A stretch of DNA of 64,000 nucleotides from Cheiracanthium punctorium (lineage: Eukaryota > Arthropoda > Arachnida > Araneae > Cheiracanthiidae): assembly GCA_038373885.1 (NCBI GenBank), contig JAWZYV010016535.1, positions 868,001 to 932,000 of the forward strand, in the 5' to 3' direction. The notes under the pieces were generated by a model. That model saw only the letters and a list, made by a program, of their open reading frames with translations. It searched no databases and was not told where the DNA came from. The position numbers and the translations under genes are program-made. Positions within the stretch are counted from its first letter, which is position 1; the number at the start of each line of letters is the position of its first letter. Shown in pieces: positions 1 through 11,500 of the stretch.

Positions 1-652
1 CCAGCGATTCTAGCAGTAGCTGTATTCGGCTTGTAGAAAGACATTTTGCTAGCCACATTCCACCAACCTAGGATACAATGTGCTGTATGTTGCTCCAAAA
101 AAGACAAAAACGGGAAGAAGATACGCAAAGGGACTCGCATTTGGTGCGAAGATTGCCAAGTTGGACTATGTTTGGAACCGTGTTTCAAGTTATATCACAC
201 CCAAAAAAACTTTCCGTAGTAATAATGTCAGTAAAAGTAATACAATCTTTATTTCTAAAATTAATATAAATAAGTTGTGATATTTACTAATACTGATTTT
301 TTTTTTCATATTTATGTATATATTCTAACAAAGTAAAACTGATATTTTCTTTTATTTTTTATGTTTTATCACGAAATTTCTGTAACATTTTTTGAGGAAA
401 AATGTTTAAAAATTGTATTCATCTGAAATTAAAAATATTGCATGAATTTTTTAACTTATAAACCCTGCCCGCTAAAATAGCGGGCACCGTATTATATATT
501 TTTTGAAAACGTAAAAACTATTAAAATTTTTGTATTATTTTAAAACAACCAATGAATATGTGAATTGTAACAAATGTAGATAAAGAAAATATAAAAAAAT
601 CTCCCCATATTTCAGGACTGGAAAGTATCAAAACTTTGCCGTACGCAGAGGG
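1..652 (+). mobile_element. piggyBac element, 3' end
   Basis: The right end reads GTACGCAGAGG directly against TTAA (653-656), as in piggyBac elements, which insert at and duplicate TTAA. A subterminal perfect hairpin GCCCGC-n7-GCGGGC lies at 467-485. The 5' end is outside the window. Confidence 0.8.
3..219 (+). pseudogene. piggyBac transposase C-terminus (cysteine-rich domain), frameshifted
   Basis: The frame from 79 reads CAVCCSKKDK, then RIWCEDCQVGLCLEPCF and KLYHTQKNFP, with a stop at 217. This is the RING/PHD-like cysteine-rich end of piggyBac transposases that recognises the element's ends. The upstream piece (3-68: SDSSSSCIRLVERHFASHIPP) matches the usual region just before that domain but lies in another frame, so one indel separates them near position 66-78. 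The catalytic DDD domain is outside the window. Because of the frameshift I call it broken. Confidence 0.8.
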
Positions 653-698
653 TTAACTTGTCAGCAACTGGAAGTGCACCTGATACTGGTATATACTT

Positions 699-1052
699 TT
701 AAAAATACTCACGCTCTGCTGGATGATCCAATTCACGAAGCGGGATGTTTGTTTTGAGACACATGTTTACAACATCTGCAACAAAATTATCATTTTTCAT
801 TTTTGCTTGTTTTTGTTTCTAAAACCCACCGAAAGTGGTAGACTGCTGTTTAGCTCCTGAGGTACCAGCCGCAGCAGACTTCTTTTTCATATGCGTTGAT
901 GACAACGTGTGCTTACTCAGTGTATCTTTCTTGCCACTCTCCAAAGGCATGTTACAATACTTGCGCATAACAATATTTATGTCCGATAGATACAGGCCAT
1001 CATCTTTGAATTCTTTCACTCTTTCTTTTAAAGATTTCTTAGGGAGTCCCAT
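699..1052 (-). pseudogene. hAT-like (CGGBP1-like) transposase N-terminal fragment
   Basis: The frame 1052-819 encodes 77 residues beginning MGLPKKSLKERVKEF. NIVMRKYCNMPLE follows, then KKDTLSKHTLSSTHMKKK, a C-x-x...H-x5-H BED-type zinc-finger remainder like that of CGGBP1 and related hAT proteins; the first Cys pair is degraded. After a stop, another frame (about 797-699) gives NFVADVVNMCLKTNIPL and RELDHPAE, the usual continuation in this group. Two frames and no downstream catalytic domain mean a dead fragment. A piggyBac end abuts it at 653. Confidence 0.65.
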
Positions 1053-1099
1053 TTTGAAAATTTAATGAAAGCCTATAATGGGCTGAAACTCTAACTCAA

Positions 1100-2060
1100 G
1101 TAGCATAATAGGATTGCACAATCTACTTTGCTGCCAACCTGACCAGGAAATCGTATGCACACTCATTCAGTCAATAAGGCCCGACTCATCTCTGGGAGAG
1201 AGAGTGGGAGAAAAATCATTTGCTGGGAGATTCAAATTTTTCAATAATAATAATAAAAAATATTTCTTATTAAAAAAATGCTACATTTTGCATTGATTTG
1301 CAAAGATAAGAACTTTTTGCATAAATTTACAAATTTCTTAGATTCAGCATTTAATTGCAATTATAAGAAAATTTCACATAAATTCACATCTATTTCTTAA
1401 AAAAAAATTCCATACCTTTAATAATAAGTTTGAGTAATACAAGCAAAATCTTGTAGAGCCTCAGTGTTTCTCTGACCACTTCAGCATTCACAGTAAAACA
1501 AAGCATTTAATTCAAATTAGAAACATAAATTTTCATTAAAACTTGGCAGTTCGCATGTCTCGTAAAATTTCTTCGCTTGGTGCCAGGCTTGGGTGGCCAC
1601 AAAGGTTTTCGCACAACAGACTAGTTTCTGACCTTGGAATTTTGTTAGCAAAACATCAGAAACTGCTCTAGTGATCAAATAAATTGAAAATACTAATATC
1701 ACGTTATAACACCACTGTAATGTTACTGGCCATTTAGTGATACTTTACATATGGTATCACTGTGGTGTCGCTGTATGTCATCGTATTAAGGTGCACTACA
1801 TAATTTAAGTTGATTAAAAACAAGTGAATATTTTTTTTTACAGCATTTAATTTGTAAGTGAAAATTATTAGGGAATAGTTTGCTCTTATTTAAGAATACC
1901 TTATTCTAAAAATAAAAACATTAATTTTAATAAATATTTGAATAGCTTTATAAGCTTTGAAGCATAAATGACACAACAAATATGAGGATACATTTAATGA
2001 AAATGAATAATGTACAAGATGAACATGATAGTTAGAAAGTAGCTAATAATTTTTTTTTTT
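1100..2060. other. Gene-free AT-rich stretch, 3' flank of the FAM234-like gene
   Basis: No long open frame, no paired inverted ends and no tRNA-like box was seen. It is the presumed 3' UTR and intergenic space between exon 14 and the broken hAT piece. Confidence 0.5.
1993..1998 (-). promoter_or_regulatory. Candidate poly-A signal (ATTAAA) for the FAM234-like gene
   Basis: ATTAAA on the minus strand about 70 bases past the stop codon. A second ATTAAA is at 1845-1850. In such AT-rich DNA the motif alone is weak evidence. Confidence 0.3.
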
Positions 2061-2066
2061 TTTCCC

Positions 2067-2356
2067 TTACATAAAATGCCTTTGTTTTGCTACACAATTC
2101 CCATAAAGTCCCATGTAAGATGTCCACATTTGCTCAGAAAAGGGAAGAACTTTTGCACATTCATATCCTGTTTTATTAACTGAAGGGCACAAACAGTTTA
2201 AATGAGTACGATAAACAGTCATTTGGCCCATTGGTCGATTGAAGGGATTATAGCCCTTTTTTCTATTATTTTGCAGTTTAAGATGTCCACTTTGTTTCAA
2301 ACATTCTTCCGTTACCATCTCTTCATATGCATCATGATCCATACCATAATAATTAC
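2067..2356 (-). CDS. Exon 14: Cys-containing C-terminus and stop
   Basis: Codes Ser814 (split) to residue 909 and TAA. The acceptor is TTTTCTGTAG. It contains a GQMTVYRTHLNCLCPS segment and further cysteines (YEC, GNC), compatible with a small disulfide-linked extracellular end. The phase (1) matches exon 13, and no other minus-strand gene can own it. The intron before it contains the 1.08-kb direct duplication. I do not recognise this segment by itself. Confidence 0.7.
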
Positions 2357-5300
2357 CTACAGAAAATAATAAAAAAATAATTAGTGAAATTAAGATAATT
2401 ATGCATCACAGGAATTTTTTTAAAAAGAAAAATCTTTACCACCTATGAAGGGTCGGACAAAATGACACCTACGCCTATGTCAGGAATCAAAATTGAACAT
2501 TTTGATATGAGATAAAATAGAAATCAATGTTAATTTTTTAAAAGCAAATGCTTAGATTAAGAGTAAATTGGGTATATAGTTATGTAATGAAGCATGCAAA
2601 GCAACATCAGCAATAACATTCAAAGGCAACTGACTTCAAACATAGGTAAAAGTTAAATAAGTAGCAATATTTTGGATCCCCCCCCCCCCTCCCACTAAGG
2701 GCAGGCACTTGCCGACGAGGCATTTTATTATGGGGGCACCCAATGGGCAGTCAACATTATCCTCTATGAACAGATGGACAAGTTAACACTGAAGACCAAG
2801 TTGGGAATCGAACCTGGACCCAATGTGTGATAGAATAGTTCATCAGCCAATATACCATCTGTACGGAAGAAATTATGATTGTGAAATGAATTTTAATATA
2901 TTGGTGATAGCCATGCGAAAGCATGTAAATCCAGAACAAGAAAACCGTAGAGAATTAAAAAATTGTAGCGAAAGTGATCGATGATAGTGGTTAGTGTTTG
3001 ATGAATTAGTTGAACACAGGGTTTTTCCCTGATTTACGTATTTTCCTTCTAACATCTTAACAAACACACACATATCTAGAATACTTGAGCATGCAGTAAA
3101 CATCTTTATCGAAGGAAAAGAAAACGATCATCAACATGCAAGGTGTGAATAATTCCTTGCACTAAATAAAACATCACTTCCGAACTCTATAGATGAAGAC
3201 GAATGAAAATGCACTATTTCTTAAATCATCGTAATTGAAGAAAACAGATTATTGACGATAATGACAATTTTTTATTTTTAGGATCACAATATCACAATAT
3301 AGGCTTCTAGGTTAAATTGCACACGATCAATATTGAAGTAAGGAGAAACAACATATTTTCACATAAAATTAGAATATATTATGGGCACGGACAGAGGCAC
3401 AAGCCCCGAAGGGCAAGTGCTTGTCCAAACCTCCAACGCAGCTCTACTCTGCTCGCTAACTTACAACTAACTGCTCATATTCAAAGATGCACAGGGGGGT
3501 ATGTCACGAGGTCAACTTTTGCCGTTAAGCCATTACATATGTAAGAGAGAAAAAGGAACACGAAAGACTTTACTAGAACATTCGATGCATGCAGCTGCAC
3601 TCAGAGAAACAAAAAAGAAAAACAAAACACTGCGGTCTGGGAGCAGTGCAATACTGCAAGTTAGGCTTTCATATGAATAAGTGCGAAAAGAGGATGGGAA
3701 GAAAAAAATATAAATAAAACAGATTGCAGCTGTAAATTTGATTAGCATAGCAGAAGGCAGGAAATCGAAATGATTAAAAGTGCGTTATTGCCTTACAAAT
3801 AAAATGGCTGAAAGGAAATTTGAAAGCTTTGAAAAGAGTTACTGTTAAAAACTTATAATTAATTAAATTTAGAATAGAGTATTAGTTTAAATTTAGATAA
3901 CAATAATTAAGATTTGTATTGGTAATTTTTTTATAAAAAATATGCACGTTGTGTCAACGTGACATATACTCCCCCAAGTTTAGGAGAAAAAAATGTACGC
4001 ATTATATATTCAATCAGCAAAACACAAGATAAAAATATTCACTTCTAAAGCAATATTGAAGATTCAGACTCCTTGAAGAAAAAAATAAGGTGACTACGTA
4101 TTTACTGAAAATATTGCAGTTCAAATATAGTTTTTGCGAATTACAGTCAGAAAAGTTCTTGTAACATATCACCAATAAGCAAGTAGTATCCTAATAAAAG
4201 AAATCTTTTTAACACAAGTCCTTTTTTTTATGCATAGACTTATGAGCTCAAATTCAATTACTATATGCAACATTTTCGCAATAAAAGTTTGAATTTAAAG
4301 GTAATTTGTATAACTGTTCTGTTCAAAACACTGAAATAACTGCGTAACAGTCTTTAAAAAAAGTCCTGGAAGAACATCTTGTTACCATACATAAAATATT
4401 TGGCATGGAAATAAACTTTGGTAATACACATCAAGTTATGTAATTAAAACTATTCAATCTCAAAAGTTGTAATATATAAAAATATTTGTCACAATACTTA
4501 ATAAAAACATACGAAACTTCTAATAATATACTATCGTCATATGCAATTTTTTTATATTCACTGTTTGAGAGACAACTTTCACATATAATATTCTCAAATT
4601 AATTCTTTAGGATCCAAAAATATTTTTTTTAAATTATAATTCTCAAGCATAATATTCATAACCTAGGATTTTATTATTATCATCATCAAAAAGGCCATTT
4701 ATTTTGCTTCAACATGGATCCTTGTAACATTTTTATGGTACCAAAAAAATTATTTTAAAATGACAAGTATTGTTCATATCTGAACACATTAACCTTATAA
4801 ACATAAAACATACACAATGTATTTTAAATAAATATCCAAAATAACAAAACAGTAAAAAGTTTTAACATTCTAAATAACAAAACAGTTTGTGTGTCTTAAA
4901 ACAATTGAAAAAAAAAATATGTGTGCAAAAAATGTAGTTTGGAGAAAATTGAAATTGTTTGATTTCACTTAATTTCTTCCAAGAATCAAAAATACACATA
5001 TGCATAGAATAGTAGAAAATACAAAAAAATGTTTCAAAATGACACGTCACTGGGCAAAAAAATGCAAAATAACTGTGTGTAAAAAATTACTGAAAATTTA
5101 AGAAAAGAAAAAAAAACTTTATGTGACTTGTAAACACGAAACCGGAACTATCCAATGCAAATAGGGGATCAGGCTATTCACATTACAAGGCTCAAGCACT
5201 CATTTAAAAGTACACAATGTGTGCAAGATAACAATAATATAATTCAAGAGATTAAAAAAATCAATACTTCAACCATAAAATTGTGTAAAAAATGACATAA

Positions 5301-8300
5301 AAGGTATATTGTGAGGTAAAAATTGGAAAAAAAAATATGATGCCATGTTGTGCCATGGACTTAAGTATGCAAGAATGCAGTGTGTATAAAAACAAAAACA
5401 AAAATAGTTGTGTACCTCAGAAGGCATTGCCATGGACCTGAAAATTATAACAACCGTGTGGAAAGAAAAACAAATGTGGCGAAAGCAGGCTTTGACATGG
5501 TGAGGAAAAAAGAGTGCATGTGCCTCAGAGAGGCTATGCCATGAATATCAAAATGTAAATTGCAGTATATAGAGAAAAAGTGTGAAGCATGGAACAAGCT
5601 GCATAAAAAAAACGCAACGCAAAGCAAGGCATACTGTTGAAACTATCAAGAAGGACAAAAGACAAAAAAGAAAACTGGACAAGCCAGTAACCAAGAATGA
5701 TGCAATCAAACACTATATCTCGCATTGCAAAAGGGTATGGAATTCAAAATATACAAAAAACGAGTGTAAAATTGTAGCCCTAAAAAATTTCACCAACATG
5801 TGTAAATTTCATAAAAAGTCTTACATGATAAAAATGGGTACACTAAAAAAATGAAAATTATGTAAACAAATGAAAACTATTATCATAAGGTATTTTAAGC
5901 AAATTAAAACATGTATATATCAAAATTAAATGAATTTTAATATATTGGTGATAGCCATGCGAAAGCATGTAAATCCAGAACAAGAAAACCGTAGAGAATT
6001 AAAAAATTGTAGCGAAAGTGATCGATGATAGTGGTTAGTGTTTGATGAATTAGTTAAACACAGGGTTTTTCCCTGATTTACGTATTTTCCTTCTAACATC
6101 TTAACAAACACACACATATCTAGAATACTTGAGCATGCAGTAAACATCTTTATCGAAGGAAAAGAAAACGATCATCAACATGCAAGGTGTGAATAATTCC
6201 TTGCACTAAATAAAACATCACTTCCGAACTCTATAGATGAAGACGAATGAAAATGCACTATTTCTTAAATCATCGTAATTGAAGAAAACAGATTATTGAC
6301 GATAATGACAATTTTTTATTTTTAGGATCACAATATCACAATATAGGCTTCTAGGTTAAATTGCACACGATCAATATTGAAGTAAGGAGAAACAACATAT
6401 TTTCACATAAAATTAGAATATATTATGGGCACGGACAGAGGCACAAGCCCCGAAGGGCAAGTGCTTGTCCAAACCTCCAACGCAGCTCTACTCTGCTCGC
6501 TAACTTACAACTAACTGCTCATATTCAAAGATGCACAGGGGGGGTATGTCACGAGGTCAACTTTTGCCGTTAAGCCATTACATATGTAAGAGAGAAAAAG
6601 GAACACGAAAGACTTTACTAGAACATTCGATGCATGCAGCTGCACTCAGAGAAACAAAAAAGAAAAACAAAACACTGCGGTTTGGGAGCAGTGCAATACT
6701 GCAAGTTAGGCTTTAATATTAATAAGTGAAAAGAGGATGGGAAGAAAAAAATATAAATAAAACAGATTGCAGCTGTAAATTTGATTAGCATAGCAGAAGG
6801 CAGGAAATCGAAATGATTAAAAGTGCGTTATTGCCTTACAAATAAAATGGCTGAAAGGAAATTTGAAAGCTTTGAAAAGAGTTACTGTTAAAAACTTATA
6901 ATTAATTAAATTTAGAATAGAGTATTAGTTTAAATTTAGATAACAATAATTAAGATTTGTATTGGTAATTTTTTTATAAAAAATATGCACGTTGTGTCAA
7001 CGTGACACCATCTGTGCAGCCCTTTTGGAATTGTGGCTTAGCAAAAGAGATCTCTTCTATAGGGCATATTTTTCATAGAATAAAAACCATATCATCAATA
7101 CATATAAAATGTGATTGTGGCATGAAATAATCATGACTATCCAAGTATAGTCAAATCCAATATAATCTGTCTTTAATGGGATAGAAAGAGACATTCTTTC
7201 CTAATTCTTTAATGAAGGATCAGCAATTTAAATTCATGAGACCAGGAAATATTTGACTAAGACAAGCTCCTGCTTAATGAAAGTTGTATTAGAAAAGGAA
7301 GATCTTTTAAAATATACTAGATTTCCACTCTACTTATGGGAATGTCTACATATGCCAGAAAACCAGATGTTTGCATGATCTCATTGAATCTAATCAATCA
7401 CTGGACAGTATATGACAGTAAACATTTTTTTAATGTTTAATTAATATGTCAGATATAGTAAAGTAATAGAAGGTTAAATTTATATTGTTTTGCAAATGGA
7501 CGTATTATAAATGTACAAGAGTATACTTCGTAAATTTAAAATAAGATATCCAGGAATCGCATTACTTGTTGGTTCAAATCTTTCTTTCTCTAAACTCATA
7601 CGTGATGTTATACATTCTTTATCTTCAGGGAGGAGTTCTTGTATATCAGAAGGATAAAACCAGAATGTTGCATAGACTATATCTATTCCGCTTTTGTCTT
7701 TTGAAAGGCTAGGAGCTATTGTTCCTTGGGAAGAAGAAAAAAGTCAGTAAAATGATCTGTGAAAATATCAAAAAACAAGTACAATTTTTAACAAAAACAA
7801 AAAACTTCAAAATTATTTTACAGTACATAAATTCTGTTGTATCATATACAACATAAGGTGCAGCATAACATGTGATTATCAAATTTTGCATTTTGTTCAG
7901 TGTATGTAAATTGGTTGATTAGAGCATGAGTATCGAATCTTTAACACTCCATCAGTTGTGGGGACTTATTTAATGGTGCCAAACTGGGCAACTGGGCAGA
8001 CTTTGGAGGTCTATTATCCCTCAGTTGTTCGAAGCTAGTCGGTGGTTAGCTTTCAATTTTCCTGACCTAGTTGTTTATTATTGACTGCTATTCACTCCTA
8101 CCTTGTTGAGCCAATCATGAGATTTTGTAAACAATCCTCCCTAAGGTTCCTCCTCAAGGCAAAGCAGAGTTAAAGACTTGGTTTTTTAACTGATTTGTGG
8201 GGAATTGACCCTCTGGTGTCTTTCGACATACCACTGCTACTGTCAACCCTTTAGACAGTGGTTTTAAAAAACATGGTTAATTCCAATTTTCTGAATCCAT

Positions 8301-8419
8301 AATATCATCAGAACGTGACCAAATTAATATGTGACCCTACTCCTAAACTGTCCCCTTTCTGATAAAATGAGAATCATGGAAATCTGTCTTAAGTGGTGAA
8401 AATTATCACTGTATATACA

Positions 8420-8502
<83 letters not shown>

Positions 8503-11500
8503 TGAACATAGTACCTCCTCCTTTTTTGAAGTTTATGCATCTCACTACACTTTGAATAAAAAAATTTCTTTAGTCTGTTATTACAAAATTTCAATATAAC
8601 ATGATTACTTTTGTATAAAAATTAATTACATTAGGTATGTAACAATCTTATATACAACTACGATTTAAAAAAGAAAATTGCAAATTACTTCACCATAACA
8701 AAAAATTATTCCCATGGTAAAACAGAAGGATTTGACAATTTCTTGAAAAATATAGAAGCACGAAATTAAAAATTTTGTTAACAAAATAATAAACCTAATA
8801 ATAGAATAGCCTTTTTGTGAAAAATTCAGCCTTTTTCACTGCTTGGTCCCCCTCCGAAGTTTTTGGACACTTCCTGAAATATTTTTCGGGTATGGCCCTG
8901 TAAGAAAGTAACAGAGTTTGTCAAACAAAATTGTAATAATAAAAATGATAATAATAAAGTCATACCAGTTGAAATAACTCTTTGTATTCCTCCTCCATCA
9001 TGAGGCCCCACATGTCGTTTATTTCTCATTAATGCTGCAAGTAGACAGTTAATACTTATTATTTAATACTTATTATCTATATTAATGAAACTTCTGTCTT
9101 TACATTTCTTGGATTAAAAAAAAAAAAAAAGACATTTCTATTCATTTCAAATCTTAATTGACCTTCAATGTTTTTTTGATATTTTGCCGATGACACTTTT
9201 TTTCTTCATGCATTACCCGAAAACATCTAAAGTGATGGAATAAAATTTTTAGCTTTCTTTTTTTAAAACAGCCCAAGCAAGCAAACAGAATTTAATATAG
9301 TAACATGATAGGTAATTATTCAACTTGAAGATAGGTCTTCATTTTTTTTTTTTTCTGTGATGTATGACTGCCTAGGTTTGCAGTTGTTAGCAATATATTA
9401 TCCAATTTAGCAAAAAACAAACATATTGATAATTTAACGAAAATGAAACAATCAATACAATGAAAATGCACATGTAACCCAAATATAAATTTTTACTATT
9501 GAAGCATAGACCATTATTCCGGGCCTACATTAAAGCTAAAAAAGTGATCTTCCTGAAACTTTGTTTCTTTTCCCAACACTGCCCATCCAGGGAAGTACAA
9601 TCCCTATAAAGAGGTGACTTTTACATGAACACTGATTCTTCCTTCCAACTAAATCTGGCAGATGCCAACAAAAAACTTTATCATGCTTTAGGTTTTTAGA
9701 GGAGAAATAGTAATGAATATTTAAAAAGCTTAAAAAGTTAAGACCTTTAAATTTTAAATATGGCATGGAAGACTTGAATTGAATATTAAGGTGAATTTAT
9801 TAAGGGTGATTATAATTAAACTTTCCCTATGAACAGGATTTTACAGCTAAAATGAGTGAATGGATTGTAATCAAATTCAGTGCATAGACTATATATGAGG
9901 TGTGCTGAAGGAATTTTGGGAAGAAAAAAAAAAAAATAAATAGTTCAGAAAATGCCACTAGGTGGCACTTTTGTATAAAGAAACAAATTCAACAATGGAA
10001 GTGGCTAACTCAAAATGTAAAAAACAATTTCAATAATTTTTCAATAGTTCTTGAAAATTTATTAACTAACATGAACTATTTTTGAACTGATAGCACCAAA
10101 AGTGGACATCTTTTAAACTATAAAAAAAAACTTCTTTGAGCACATCTAGTATACAGTCTTGTATGCCAAATTTTGTAGCAATCTGCTCGCCTGCTACAGA
10201 ATGCTGTTTATAGAGCAAGTTTAATTATAAACACTCTGTCTACTAGATGCTAATACAACATGAATGAACAATAATTTTGATAAAAACCTGGTTTGATAAT
10301 TCCTTGAGATGATCTAGCAGCACGAATTCTTCTTGCTCTTTTTTTTCTCCTAATATTTTCTTGATGTGAAAATGTCCGTCCCACTCTTTTAACTGGTGAA
10401 TGGTGAGTAATCCATGAATTAAATTTTTTTGATCTAGGTTTCTTTACCAAAGCATAGTGTTCAGATGCTTGCCTATAATCTAATGGGTAAAATCTTTCAT
10501 TGCCGAGATTAGTTTGCTGCATATAGTATGGAGAATATATCTGACTGTCGCCATGATAATCTGGCAGGTTATATTCATTAAGGTCAGGATATTTTCTTCC
10601 CACAGCACGCTGGCTGCTGAGAATTTTTTCTAACTGCACATCATCATATTGATTCGGAAGATCAGAAAAATCTTGTTGCAAAATGCGATTTTCAAGTTCA
10701 GTATTTTCATTATCAATATACAGCTGGTAGTCTTCTTGGTATCCAGGATGTCTGTATAAAAACTCCAAGCCTAAAGCAGAATAGTTTATAGGATTGCTAT
10801 ATTCTGTTCCTTTTCGAAAATCTGAAAAACAAATAATTGTAAATTGTAATGTTTTGTACTTTTAAAAAATTAAAGAATAAATAAGTATAGTACAGCGTAA
10901 CCTCGAAAAACCGGACCTTAAAAATCTGTAAACCTCTAAAATCCGTACACTTTTTCCAGAATTTACAAGTGGCCATTTTCACTTTTCCACTTCGCGGATA
11001 GATGGCACCTCCAAACTTTCGATACTGTTGATTTCATACATCGACGTCACTTAAAATTCAGTTTACCACTAGTTAGATTCATGTTTTTAGAAGATATTAT
11101 GTCATTATCACTGAGCTGGATGTAGTGGATTAAAATTAAGCACAAGGGAGAGAAAGGGAAGCGTTAAATAAACTGTGCTTCTCTTTCGGCTGGCAGCTAT
11201 TTAGCTGATAACAAAATATGAGCATGGATCCATTGGATAGCTGTTTAATATTTGTTTTTTTATTGCTTTTGATAACTATAACATTACGATTTATATTAAA
11301 AAGCATTCTGCAATTCTAGAATATGACAATTATTTGAACTTTTACCTTAAAAATAGCATTTATTCATTACTATTTCAAAAACAAATGCAATTCATATGAA
11401 AAGCAAGGGGGTCTTACTTTTGCAACATTTTACAATATAGTTTTAAAAATCTCTAAAATCCAGAAATTTCGATAATCTGGAATTGCCATGATCCGAGTGC

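Noticed and set aside
5582..5854. Lys-rich 90-codon frame as a gene
   Set aside because: No motif, no splice or promoter context, and the composition mirrors A-rich DNA.
3317..6573. Repeated frames of about 70-76 codons in both direct repeats
   Set aside because: They are identical because the DNA is duplicated. No known domain, and both strands are open to similar extent.
2884..7007. Firm call of an LTR retrotransposon
   Set aside because: No target duplication, primer-binding site, purine tract or gag-pol frame was found.
8324..8599. Open frames over the dinucleotide repeat
   Set aside because: They encode only IY, VC and TH repeats, an artefact of the microsatellite.
10250..10768. 172-codon minus frame as a separate gene
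   Set aside because: It is exon 11 of the FAM234-like gene. It has no true Met start, and a splice acceptor at 10822 joins it to exon 10 in phase.
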